NCBI RefSeq assembly: GCF_900176255.2
Contig: NZ_FXEG02000003.1
Span: forward strand, 1,488,001-1,552,000
Length of the DNA: 64,000 bases
Origin: Mycobacterium ahvazicum
GTDB lineage: Bacteria; Actinomycetota; Actinomycetes; Mycobacteriales; Mycobacteriaceae
Direction: 5' to 3'
Positions 1 through 7,672 of this stretch are shown here, piece after piece; position 1 is the stretch's first letter; every line of letters starts with the position of its first letter. A program made the translations under genes and the position numbers. A model generated the notes under the pieces. It was not told where the DNA came from. It saw nothing but the letters and a program-made list of their open reading frames with translations, and did no database searches.

Positions 1-1067
1 AGGCGCAGTGCTCGGGCAAGGTGCCGACGGTCGCCGCGGTGCTCGGGCCCTCGGCCGGCCACGGCGCGCTGGTGGCACCGGTGTGCGACTTCCGGATCAT
101 GAGCCAGCAGGGCGCGATCTTCACTGCCGGGCCCCCGGTCGTGAAAGAGTCAACCGGAGAAGATATTTCGAAGGAAGACCTCGGCGGACCCGTCACCGCC
201 CTGCCCAGCGGGGTGATCCACAACGTCGCCGACGACGACGAAGCCGTCATTGCCGATATTCGGCGTTACCTGTCGTACTTCCCGCCCAGCGCATGGTCGT
301 ACCCCACCCCGCTGCCCCGCGACGAAGACAGCGAACCACGGCCGACACCGGAACTGCTCGAGATCGTGTCGCGCGACAACCGCCGCGTCTACGACATGCG
401 CGCCGTGCTCGATGCGGTCTTCGACCGGCCGGACTGGTTCGAAGTCCAGCCGCAGTACGGCAAGGCGATCATCTGCGCGCTGGCCCATCTCGGCGGCCAT
501 CCGGTCGCGGTCGTCGCGAACCAGCCCAACGTGCTGGCCGGCTCCATCGACGCCGACGCCGCCGACAAAGCAGCGCATTTCATCATGGTGGCCGACTCAT
601 TCCACCTGCCGCTCATCTTCTTTGCCGACAATCCCGGCATGCTGCCCGGCAGCCGATCCGAACGCAGCGGAGTGCTGCGCGCCGGCGCCCGGATGTTCGC
701 CGCCCAAACCGCGGCCACCACGGTGAAGCTGCATGTGACGCTGCGCAAGGCGTACGGGTTCGGCTCGATGGTCATGTCGCTGTTGGGTTTCGACAGCCAA
801 TCGGCGACCTTCGCCTACCCCGGCGCGACGATGGGCGCCATGAGCGCGGCAGCGCTGGGCCGCGCGACGCACGCCGGCGAGGACGTCACCGCGAAGTTGC
901 GTGACGCGGAGTTGCAGGCGTCCTTCCGCTCGGCGGAAAGCATGGGATTCGACGAACTCATCGATCCCCGCGAGACCCGCGACGCCCTGCTGGCTTCCCT
1001 GCTGCGGGGCCTGTCGGCCCGGCAGGCCGCCGCCGAGCCCGTGAGCCGGACCCTGATCCTGCCCTAG
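1..1067 (+). CDS. Acyl-CoA carboxylase carboxyltransferase (beta) subunit, 5' end outside window
   Basis: About 354 codons are visible in the frame starting at base 3, ending in TAG. The protein is the crotonase-fold carboxyltransferase that moves CO2 from carboxybiotin to an acyl-CoA such as acetyl- or propionyl-CoA. The N-terminal half shows GPSAGHGAL, and the C-terminal half shows ADNPGMLPG, KAYGFGSM and AYPGATMGAM, which are typical AccD/PccB segments. Full-length members have roughly 500-550 residues, so perhaps 150-200 residues lie upstream of the window. The stop overlaps the stop of the convergent gene by four bases (CTAG). Substrate specificity cannot be read from this fragment. Confidence 0.9.
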   Translation, partial: AQCSGKVPTVAAVLGPSAGHGALVAPVCDFRIMSQQGAIFTAGPPVVKESTGEDISKEDLGGPVTALPSGVIHNVADDDEAVIADIRRYLSYFPPSAWSYPTPLPRDEDSEPRPTPELLEIVSRDNRRVYDMRAVLDAVFDRPDWFEVQPQYGKAIICALAHLGGHPVAVVANQPNVLAGSIDADAADKAAHFIMVADSFHLPLIFFADNPGMLPGSRSERSGVLRAGARMFAAQTAATTVKLHVTLRKAYGFGSMVMSLLGFDSQSATFAYPGATMGAMSAAALGRATHAGEDVTAKLRDAELQASFRSAESMGFDELIDPRETRDALLASLLRGLSARQAAAEPVSRTLILP

Positions 1068-2107
1068 TCTCCCGCTCGGTAGGCCGTGACCACGGGTTCG
1101 AGTTCGTCGGGCGTCGCGCCGTGCATGATCAGCGCGTCGGCCCCGTATTCGAATTCCTTGCGGATCCGATCCGCACATTGCTGAGCCGACCCGGTGGCCG
1201 AGGGTTCCAGCCACTCATCGGGAATCAGCGTCGCGATGTGCTCGATCTGCTCGGCGGTGGCCTTGTGGTCGATCCCGCCGGCGATCGAGGTCACCACCGC
1301 GTCCGCCCGGAAGCGTTCCAGTACAGCCGGATCCCAGTCATTGGTCCGCACCATCAGGTCGCCGTAGCCCTGCAGGTAGGTGGCCAGCCGTGCGACGGTC
1401 TTCTTCAGGCGCAGCTCCTCGGGAAGGTGGTCGCCCACCGTGGCGAAGCACGACCATACTCGCACGCTGTCGGGGTCGCGGCCCGACTTCTCCGCCGCGG
1501 TCTTGACGGTTTTGACGCAGCGCTGCAACGTCTCCGGCGTGAAGTAGGTGTGCAGGATGACGTCGTCGAAGGCGCGGCCGCCGAGCGCTAAGGTGTTGGG
1601 CCCGAACGCAACCAGCGCCAGCCGGATGTCCTCGTCGAAGTCCGGGTCGAGAAACAGGATCGGGTACTTGCCCATCGGGCCTTCGTGATTGAAGATCAGC
1701 TCGCCGTGGAAGAGGCGGCGCATGACCTGGGCCCAATCCTCCATCTGCGCGGTCGTGACGGCGGGGATGCCGAAGGCGCCGTAGATCGCGGCGATGCCGC
1801 GGCCGATGCCCAGCGTGAACCGTCCGCGGGAGAGCCGGTGCATCGTGGTCGCCCAGGATCCGGTGATCAGCGGGTGCCGCGTGTTGTGATTGGTTGCGGC
1901 GGTAGCGATCTGCATCCGGTTGGTCACCGCGCAGGCCGCACCGACCAGAGACGACGCTTCCTTGACGTTCCAGCGCTCGGAGATGAACCCGGTGCCGAAG
2001 CCCAGCTGCTCACCGCGGCGGGCCTCGTCCATCAACGTGGCCGGGCCCTCACCTCCGGCCCCGGCCAGCAGGTAGTAGCCCAATTCGTCGAGTGCACGTT
2101 CAGTCAA
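1064..2107 (-). CDS. LLM-class (luciferase-like) F420-type oxidoreductase
   Basis: A protein of about 347 residues of the luciferase-like monooxygenase TIM-barrel family, in which mycobacterial members usually use F420 or FMN. It shows the family's RFTLGIGRG segment and the C-terminal ATGSAQQCADRI pattern. I chose the TTG at 2107: it follows GGAG closely and overlaps the upstream gene's stop as TTGA, which indicates translational coupling. An upstream in-frame ATG at 2134 lies inside the previous gene and is less likely. It is the last gene of the leftward operon headed by the Baeyer-Villiger-like enzyme, so it probably reduces or oxidises an intermediate of the same pathway. Cofactor and substrate are inferred from family only. 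Confidence 0.85.
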   Translation of the reverse strand: MTERALDELGYYLLAGAGGEGPATLMDEARRGEQLGFGTGFISERWNVKEASSLVGAACAVTNRMQIATAATNHNTRHPLITGSWATTMHRLSRGRFTLGIGRGIAAIYGAFGIPAVTTAQMEDWAQVMRRLFHGELIFNHEGPMGKYPILFLDPDFDEDIRLALVAFGPNTLALGGRAFDDVILHTYFTPETLQRCVKTVKTAAEKSGRDPDSVRVWSCFATVGDHLPEELRLKKTVARLATYLQGYGDLMVRTNDWDPAVLERFRADAVVTSIAGGIDHKATAEQIEHIATLIPDEWLEPSATGSAQQCADRIRKEFEYGADALIMHGATPDELEPVVTAYRAGD

Positions 2108-2484
2108 TTCCAAACTCCTTGGTGGTAGCCACAATTCCAGACTTCGGTGATCCGGCCGGCAACGACCCGGAACACTTCGATACTGGCGATGTGGGTTTCA
2201 CCGCCGTCTTCGGTGATGATGGTCGAGTCGTAGACGATGGCGACGTGTTCGCCGTCGTCATTGGCGATGACGATGTTGAGGTCGAAGTGCAGTGACTCGA
2301 CCTGCTCCCACATGTCCGACACACGGGCCACGGCCTCGGCGTGGGTGAGCGTTCGCGCCGCACCGACCTCGTGCCGGATGACGGTGTCGCCCAACAACTC
2401 TTCGGCCAGTTCGATGTTGCGTTCGTTCCAGACCACCAGGTTGTAGAGTTCGACGACCTCGCGTGCGGTCCGGGCGGCCGTCAT
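2104..2484 (-). CDS. SnoaL-like / NTF2-fold protein
   Basis: A 126-residue alpha+beta cone-fold protein of the SnoaL-like (NTF2 superfamily) type. The pattern is an N-terminal helix (REVVELYNLVV), a conserved RHEVG segment, and an extended sheet ending in EVFRVVAGRITEVWNCG. Members act as small cyclases, hydrolases or isomerases, or as accessory proteins in polyketide, steroid and lipid pathways. The start ATG overlaps the upstream hydrolase stop (ATGA), and its own stop is coupled to the LLM gene, so it belongs to the same operon. No catalytic assignment can be made from sequence alone. Confidence 0.8.
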   Translation of the reverse strand: MTAARTAREVVELYNLVVWNERNIELAEELLGDTVIRHEVGAARTLTHAEAVARVSDMWEQVESLHFDLNIVIANDDGEHVAIVYDSTIITEDGGETHIASIEVFRVVAGRITEVWNCGYHQGVWN

Positions 2485-3629
2485 CGCTGCGACACCGCTT
2501 CTGGCCCGTTTTGCGAGACCACCTCGCGCAGGAAACGCTCCGACACCTTTTGCACGCGACGGGAGAATATGTGGCCCACGTGGCCGCCGTCATACCAATA
2601 CAACTGGCCGCCCCAGCGTTCCTGCAACGCGTCGGTGGGCTCGCGCATCGCCATGCGGTCGTGCCAGGCCCCGACGATGAGCCGACGCTGCGGCGGCGGC
2701 GCCGGATCGACCGCCAGCGGGTCGATCACCGATGTCAGCTGCGCGACCACCGGAGATCCCAGCAGATCCCGGAACCCGTCGCGCGCCGATCCCCAGCGGG
2801 ACAGGTGCCGGGCGATCATCGCGTTGAGCCCCAGAATCGGGGTGTACAACGCCACCGCGTCGATCTCGCGCTCTAGGTGCGACACCAGTGCGGCGACCGG
2901 GGTTCCCATCGAAATACCGGACACCACAACGGCACTGGCTTGCGATTGCACCCACCGCACCACGGCGCGCACCTCCGACACCGACCGCATCATGCCCGCG
3001 ACATTGCCGAGTGGATCCATGTCCGGATAGGCCGGCCATTCGCGGCGCCGGCACCCGTGGCCGGGCTGCACCGGCATCGCGACGTTGAACCCCAGCGTGT
3101 GGTGGATGCGACCGATGCGCGACAGCACCAAATCCTCGGTGCCACCCTGACCGGCTCCGTGTACCCAGACCAGCCACGGCCGGGGCCGGTCGCGGTGGCG
3201 GCACAGGTGCACCACCGCCCGCGCCGGACCACCCAGGCCCTCGGCCGCCAGCGTCGCGGGCAGCTGTGGATCGTGCTCGAAGGTCATCCGTTCGAACGCC
3301 AGCCCACCGATACGGTGCCGCCGTATCGACTTCACCTGCAAGGGTTTTGGTGCGGCATGCGCGCCGTCGATACCCAGCGTCGACAACTCTTCGGCCGCCG
3401 GTTCGCACGCGCTCAGCGGCCGGATGTCGGTGGTCAGCTTTCCGCCCAGTAGCGAAAAGCCACTCAGGACAAGTTCGTCCAGCATGACCTCGCCGAACTG
3501 GCGTGCCCCCCGCGGGGTAAAGGGATCCCAGCCGGTGGATTCGTTCAGGCCGGCCACCGTGCGCGGGAGCACCATGCCCAGTTCGCGGCCCAGGTCCAAG
3601 GAACGTTTCGCCAGCGAAGATCCAGCCAT
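2481..3629 (-). CDS. Alpha/beta hydrolase (ABHD18-like)
   Basis: A 382-residue alpha/beta hydrolase. The nucleophile elbow GISMG puts Ser at about residue 240. An oxyanion segment LVWVHGAGQGG precedes it, and a late Asp (AWHDRMAM) and His (GGHVGH) complete a plausible triad. The long N-terminal region and the PVQPGHG motif resemble the ABHD18-like group rather than short lipases. I chose the ATG at 3629, which has AAGG eight bases upstream; in-frame codons further up run into the BVMO gene. It starts 19 bases after the BVMO stop. In Baeyer-Villiger pathways such a hydrolase opens the ester or lactone made by the oxygenase, and that is the likely role here (inference). Confidence 0.85.
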   Translation of the reverse strand: MAGSSLAKRSLDLGRELGMVLPRTVAGLNESTGWDPFTPRGARQFGEVMLDELVLSGFSLLGGKLTTDIRPLSACEPAAEELSTLGIDGAHAAPKPLQVKSIRRHRIGGLAFERMTFEHDPQLPATLAAEGLGGPARAVVHLCRHRDRPRPWLVWVHGAGQGGTEDLVLSRIGRIHHTLGFNVAMPVQPGHGCRRREWPAYPDMDPLGNVAGMMRSVSEVRAVVRWVQSQASAVVVSGISMGTPVAALVSHLEREIDAVALYTPILGLNAMIARHLSRWGSARDGFRDLLGSPVVAQLTSVIDPLAVDPAPPPQRRLIVGAWHDRMAMREPTDALQERWGGQLYWYDGGHVGHIFSRRVQKVSERFLREVVSQNGPEAVSQR

Positions 3630-3648
3630 GCCGCTCACCTTAAACCAG

Positions 3649-5265
3649 CTACGCCAACTTGAAACCGGCATATCCACCGGAGGCGATTTCGTCGCAGCGG
3701 CGCCGATATTCGGGGATGCCGCCGGTGTAGCCCATGTACATCCGCTTCTTGCCGGGCACGTTGCCGCCGTTGTACCAGGAGTTGCAGGACGGATGAACCA
3801 GCACCGTCGGGGCGACGAGCGCGGTGGCGTGGTCGATCCATTCCTGTTGCGCCGTGCCGGACGCCTCGATCGTGCGGATTCCGTTGTCGCGCAGGTATGC
3901 GATGCAATCACCGATCCACTCCACATGCTGCTCGAGCGCCGCGACGAAGTTCGTGGCCGCGCTCGGGCTGCCCGGCCCCTGGATGGTGAACAGGTTCGGG
4001 AAGCCGGCGATCGCCAGTCCCAGGTAGGACAGCGGCCCCTCGGTCGCCCAGAACTCGCCGAGCGACATCGCGTCGCGACCGCGGATGTCGATGCGGCTCA
4101 ACGCTCCCGTCATCGCGTCGAACCCGGTGGCGTAGATGATCACGTCGAGCTCGTACTCGTCGCCTTCGGTCCGGATGCCGGTCGCGGTGATTTCGCGAAT
4201 CGGTGTCTTGCGCAGGTCGACGAGCGTGACATTGTCCCGGTTGAACGTCTCGTAGTAGCCCTGGTCGATGATCGGGCGCTTGCACGCGAACGGATGCACG
4301 GGCACCAGCGACGCCGCGGTCTGCGGGTCCTTGACGATGCGGGCCACCGCCTCGCCGTAGAGCCGGCCCGCCATCCGGTTGGCTTCGATGTCGAAGAAGA
4401 TGTCGCTCCAGTTGAGCGCGCCCATCACGCCGTTCTCCTCGATGGCGCGCAGTTGCTCCGCGCGCGAGGCCGACTTGATCGGCGGACTGCTCAACATTTC
4501 CAGTAGCACCGAGAAGGCGCTCAGCCGGGCGGCGCCGATCGGGTGAGCCCGCTGAGCTTCCCGGATCTCGCCGTAGCGACCCTTCATCTCGTCCAACTCG
4601 CCGGGCGCGAACTGGTGCACGCGCCAGGGCAACGTGTATGCCGGGGATCGCTGAAACACGCAGAGCTGCAAAGCTTGTCGAGCTACAACCGGGATGAGCT
4701 GCACGCCGGTGGAGCCGGTGCCGATCACACCGGCGCGCTTTCCGGTGAGGTCGAAGCCCTCCTTCGGCCAGCGGCTGGTGAACAGCGGCGTTCCAGCGAA
4801 GGTCCGCATTCCCGGGATGTCGGGCTCCAGCGGCACCGACAGGATGCCGGAGGCCGCGACGACGAACGGGGCGACAAAGGATTCGCCGGTGTCGGTGCGC
4901 ACCCGCCACACCGCGGACTCTTCGTCGAACTCCATCGCGACGACCTTGGTGTTGAACGCGATATCGCGGCGCAGATCCAACCGGTCGGCAACGAAGTTCA
5001 GGTACGCCTCGATCTCGGGCTGCGCGGGCATCGACTCCGTCCAGACCCATTCCTGCTGAATCTCTTCGGAGAAGCTGTAGGAGTACTCGATGCTTTCGAT
5101 GTCGCAACGCGCACCGGGATAGCGGTTGAACAGCCAGGTGCCGCCGACGTTTTCGGCCATCTCCAGCACCCGGGCGCGGATTCCGAGCTGCCGCAGCCGA
5201 TGCAGCATGTAGAGACCGGAAAACCCGGCCCCGATCACCAGCACCTCGAGTTCAGGCACCCTCAC
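3649..5265 (-). CDS. Flavin-containing Baeyer-Villiger-type monooxygenase with altered fingerprint
   Basis: A 538-residue two-dinucleotide-fold flavoprotein of the cyclohexanone/steroid monooxygenase group. The FAD motif GAGFSG is at 12-17, the GGTWLFNRYPG segment at 41-51, and the NADPH motif GTGSTG at 182-187. The class fingerprint FxGxxxHxxxWP appears at 156-167 as FAGTPLFTSRWP, so the normally conserved histidine is Phe162. The enzyme would insert oxygen next to a ketone, or do a related flavin oxidation. The GTG start at 5265 overlaps the stop of a 21-codon ORF (GTGA), and a second GTG lies six bases downstream. It heads the leftward hydrolase/SnoaL/LLM operon, opposite the Rieske gene, with a shared operator between them. 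Confidence 0.9.
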   Translation of the reverse strand: MRVPELEVLVIGAGFSGLYMLHRLRQLGIRARVLEMAENVGGTWLFNRYPGARCDIESIEYSYSFSEEIQQEWVWTESMPAQPEIEAYLNFVADRLDLRRDIAFNTKVVAMEFDEESAVWRVRTDTGESFVAPFVVAASGILSVPLEPDIPGMRTFAGTPLFTSRWPKEGFDLTGKRAGVIGTGSTGVQLIPVVARQALQLCVFQRSPAYTLPWRVHQFAPGELDEMKGRYGEIREAQRAHPIGAARLSAFSVLLEMLSSPPIKSASRAEQLRAIEENGVMGALNWSDIFFDIEANRMAGRLYGEAVARIVKDPQTAASLVPVHPFACKRPIIDQGYYETFNRDNVTLVDLRKTPIREITATGIRTEGDEYELDVIIYATGFDAMTGALSRIDIRGRDAMSLGEFWATEGPLSYLGLAIAGFPNLFTIQGPGSPSAATNFVAALEQHVEWIGDCIAYLRDNGIRTIEASGTAQQEWIDHATALVAPTVLVHPSCNSWYNGGNVPGKKRMYMGYTGGIPEYRRRCDEIASGGYAGFKLA

Positions 5266-5327
5266 CGCCTTTTATGTAGCGGGCCGAGTTTGCGGAGCTC
5301 TTCCAGCTCGTCTGCCGCCGCCGTCAT
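5262..5327 (-). CDS. 21-residue leader ORF coupled to the BVMO gene
   Basis: A very short ORF beginning ATG-ACG-GCG with a strong ribosome binding site (AAGGAGTGAA directly upstream) and ending KLGPLHKRR. Its TGA overlaps the GTG start of the monooxygenase as GTGA. The Shine-Dalgarno is far better than the one in front of the monooxygenase itself, so ribosomes probably load here and re-initiate on the large gene. It may be a coupling leader or a small protein. No family is recognised. Expression is inferred from the RBS and the overlap only. Confidence 0.5.
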   Translation of the reverse strand: MTAAADELEELRKLGPLHKRR

Positions 5328-5377
5328 TTCACTCCTTGCCGCGCCTAGACGAATCCGGAACGAACTGCTGAAATCTA

Positions 5378-5396
5378 TACTGTAATGGATTTAGTA
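5378..5396. promoter_or_regulatory. TACTGTA operator 1 (BVMO / Rieske divergent promoter)
   Basis: The sequence TACTGTAATGGATTTAGTA lies between the divergent leader-ORF/BVMO operon and the Rieske operon, 25 bases before the GTG at 5421. It shares the TACTGTA start and GTA end with four other 19-bp elements in the window. The perfect form at 11681 is an inverted repeat. It is likely bound by the TetR regulator encoded at 38521. Confidence 0.6.
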
Positions 5397-5420
5397 TCAA
5401 CGATCGCGAGAGGCGCCAGT

Positions 5421-5474
5421 GTGAAAGTGCCGTTCACCTGGAAAGTCACCGGCTGGTTCATGGTCGGGTGGTCG
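5421..5474 (+). other. N-terminal segment of the Rieske oxygenase, out of frame with the rest
   Basis: Read from the GTG at 5421, preceded by GAGAGG, this frame gives VKVPFTWKVTGWFMVGWS, which looks like the normal start of this Rieske oxygenase group. The rest of the protein is read in another frame from base 5474. One extra G in tggtcgag (giving tcg-gag) would join the two parts as GWS-EFPVGEV. So either a base was lost in the read or assembly, or the gene is genuinely frameshifted here. Confidence 0.65.
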
Positions 5475-6409
5475 AGTTTCCCGTCGGCGAGGTCCGGCCG
5501 CTGCAGTACTTCGGCGAGGATCTGATCGCCTATCGCGACGAGTCGGGCGAGCTGCACGTGCTGGAAGGACACTGCAAACATCTGGGCGCCCACATCGGTC
5601 ACGGCGGCAAGGTGGTCGGCGACTGCGTCGAGTGCCCCTTCCACGGGTGGCGCTGGGGACCGGACGGCACCAACCGATACATCCCTTACCAGCCGGACCG
5701 GCCCAACAAGGCGCTGCGGCTGAAGTCGTATCCCGTCCGGGAGCAGTACGACTGCGTGTTCATCTGGCATCACCCCGACGGCAAGGAACCGCAGTGGGAG
5801 ATGCCGGACATCTTCCTCAAGTTCCCGCAGTTCGAGACGGATCCGGCGGGCTATTACCGGGCCTATCCGGAGTTCTCCCGGCGCGCCGCGCGCGAGCCGG
5901 TGCATCCGCAGATCGTCGCGGAGAACGCACCCGACAGCGCCCATTTCGAGTACGTCCACCACGCGACGGTCACACCCCGGGTGCTGGACTGGAAGATCGT
6001 CGACCAGGAATGGCAGTTCATCGCGGGCTGGCCGGATGCGCGCAGCGACAACCCCGACGATCTCGCATTGCGGTTCCACAGCCACTTATTCGGTCTCGGC
6101 GGGGCGATCAGCGTCTTCGAGGGAGCGCAGAATCACCGGCTGATCTTCACCTGCACGCCGGTCGACGACGAGTGCTCGGACCTGTTCTATTCGATCTGGT
6201 GGCCACGAACTCCCGGCGACGACGCCGACGTACCGGAGGGCAAGCTGCGCGACCTGATCGAAAGGCAGTTCCTGTCCACGGTCTTCGACGACCTGCAGAT
6301 CTGGCGCTACCAGAAGTACGTCGAGAATCCGGCGCTGTCCAAGGTCGACGCGAAAGGCTATATGGCACTGCGGAAATGGGCGACCCAGTTCTACGACGTG
6401 CCAGCATGA
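5468..6409 (+). CDS. Rieske [2Fe-2S] oxygenase, KshA-like terminal oxygenase
   Basis: The in-frame part has 313 residues from a GTG at 5468. Rieske cluster ligands are Cys36-x-His38 and Cys56-x2-His59 (CKH and CPFH). The mononuclear iron region NAPDSAHFEYVHHA matches the KshA type (3-ketosteroid 9-alpha-hydroxylase alpha subunit) rather than two-subunit ring dioxygenases. It would hydroxylate a cyclic, possibly steroid-like substrate with electrons from a separate reductase; no KshB-type reductase is seen nearby. About 17 normal N-terminal residues lie in a different frame upstream (5421-5474), pointing to a one-base deletion. It begins a rightward operon, and its TGA overlaps the next gene's ATG. 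If the shift is real, the truncated protein may lack part of the N-terminal Rieske domain edge. Confidence 0.85.
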   Translation: MVEFPVGEVRPLQYFGEDLIAYRDESGELHVLEGHCKHLGAHIGHGGKVVGDCVECPFHGWRWGPDGTNRYIPYQPDRPNKALRLKSYPVREQYDCVFIWHHPDGKEPQWEMPDIFLKFPQFETDPAGYYRAYPEFSRRAAREPVHPQIVAENAPDSAHFEYVHHATVTPRVLDWKIVDQEWQFIAGWPDARSDNPDDLALRFHSHLFGLGGAISVFEGAQNHRLIFTCTPVDDECSDLFYSIWWPRTPGDDADVPEGKLRDLIERQFLSTVFDDLQIWRYQKYVENPALSKVDAKGYMALRKWATQFYDVPA

Positions 6410-7035
6410 AGCCTCGACTCGCCGACCTCGTTGTGCCCGGACACACCGCGATCGTCGCCCAGGAATGTCAGGGCGCGGTCATGGGCCCGGACGCCGGGCT
6501 GGCCATGCTCGCCGAGGAAGCGCGCCGCGAGGCGCTACCCAACATCGTGCGGTTGCTCCCGGCGGCCCGGGCCGCCGGGGTGCACGTCGTGCACTGCCTG
6601 GTGCAGCGGCGGCCCGACGGGCTCGGGTCCAACCACAACGCCAAGATCTTCGCGATGAGCGGCGGCAACCAGGTGGACATCACCCCCGGCACGCCGGGAG
6701 CCGAGGTACTGCCCGAATTAGGTCCCGAGCCAACGGATTTGATTCTGCGCCGCTGGCATGGCGTGGGACCGATGGGCGGCACCGACCTGGACGCGGTGCT
6801 GCGCAACCTCGGGGTGTCCACGATCGTCGTGGTCGGCGTCTCGCTGAACATCGCGATACCCAACGTCGTCATGGATGCGGTCAACGCCGCCTATCGCGTG
6901 GTCGTGCCCCGCGACGCCGTCGCGGGCATCCCCACCGAGTACGGTGCTGCGATGATCGCCAACACGCTGTCGCTGCTGGCAACGATCACCACGACCGACG
7001 ATCTGCTCCAGACATGGAACGAAGGATCCGCATGA
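6406..7035 (+). CDS. Isochorismatase-fold (cysteine hydrolase family) protein lacking the usual triad
   Basis: A 209-residue protein with the isochorismatase-like hydrolase fold. Recognisable parts are HTAIVAQECQ at the first strand, LILRRWHG before GTDLDAVLRNLGV, and VVVGVSLNIAIPNVVMDA. Active members have an Asp-Lys-Cys triad. At these places this protein has Glu20, Arg115/Arg116 and Ala150, so no cysteine is left. It may be a non-hydrolytic protein or use another chemistry. The ATG overlaps the Rieske stop (ATGA), and its stop overlaps the thioesterase start, so it is tightly coupled within the operon. Confidence 0.8.
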   Translation: MKPRLADLVVPGHTAIVAQECQGAVMGPDAGLAMLAEEARREALPNIVRLLPAARAAGVHVVHCLVQRRPDGLGSNHNAKIFAMSGGNQVDITPGTPGAEVLPELGPEPTDLILRRWHGVGPMGGTDLDAVLRNLGVSTIVVVGVSLNIAIPNVVMDAVNAAYRVVVPRDAVAGIPTEYGAAMIANTLSLLATITTTDDLLQTWNEGSA

Positions 7036-7652
7036 CCGACACCGCCTCCGGAACCCGCGGCGGGTTCCCCGACGTCCAGCCCGTCGAAAATGCTCCAGTG
7101 GAGCTCGGACCGTTCGTTGCGGCGCTGCGCCGACTGCAGGATTTGACCGTGTCCACCAATCCCGATCCGGAGCTGTGGGCCGCGGCCACCACACATTTGG
7201 AGAACGCCTGCGCCCTGCTGGACGGGCATCAGGTACCGGAGACCGAGGCGGTGGCCGGCCGGGTACTGAGCCTGCCGGGGTTGGCGCACCCGCTGATGCC
7301 GCCCTGGATGGTGACGGAATTCGGCCCCGACGGCGTCACGATGGAAGGACATTTCACCCAATCACACGTCGGCGGCAACCACGCCGTGCACGGCGGCATG
7401 ATCCCGCTGTTCTACGACTGGATGTTCGGCATGGTGGTGTCCACCGCGGGCATTCGCCCGACCCGCACCGCATACCTGCACGTCGACTACCGCAAGATCA
7501 CCCCGATCGACGAACCACTGATCGCACAGGGCCGCATCAGCAGTACCGACGGCCGCAAGGTCTTCATCTCCTCGACGATGACGTCGGCCGACGGATCGCT
7601 GCTCAGCGAGGCCAACGGCCTGATGGTCCGCCTGCTACCCCACCAGCCGTGA
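7032..7652 (+). CDS. PaaI-type hotdog thioesterase
   Basis: A 206-residue hotdog-fold protein with the PaaI-type core NHAVHGGMIPLFYDWMFG, in which HGG begins the central helix, and a C-terminal sheet of YLHVDYRKITPI. Members hydrolyse acyl-CoA thioesters, releasing CoA from dead-end or aromatic acyl-CoAs. The first 60 or so residues are a helical extension. The start ATG overlaps the previous stop (ATGA). It lies between the isochorismatase-fold gene and an acyl-CoA ligase, so it probably recycles CoA in the same pathway. A second, unrelated-looking thioesterase lies at 40215. Confidence 0.85.
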   Translation: MTDTASGTRGGFPDVQPVENAPVELGPFVAALRRLQDLTVSTNPDPELWAAATTHLENACALLDGHQVPETEAVAGRVLSLPGLAHPLMPPWMVTEFGPDGVTMEGHFTQSHVGGNHAVHGGMIPLFYDWMFGMVVSTAGIRPTRTAYLHVDYRKITPIDEPLIAQGRISSTDGRKVFISSTMTSADGSLLSEANGLMVRLLPHQP

Positions 7653-7672
7653 GAGGCGCTCGAAGGACAAAG

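Noticed and set aside
5468..5480. Programmed frameshifting in the Rieske gene
   Set aside because: No slippery heptamer and no downstream hairpin are evident. A lost base is simpler.
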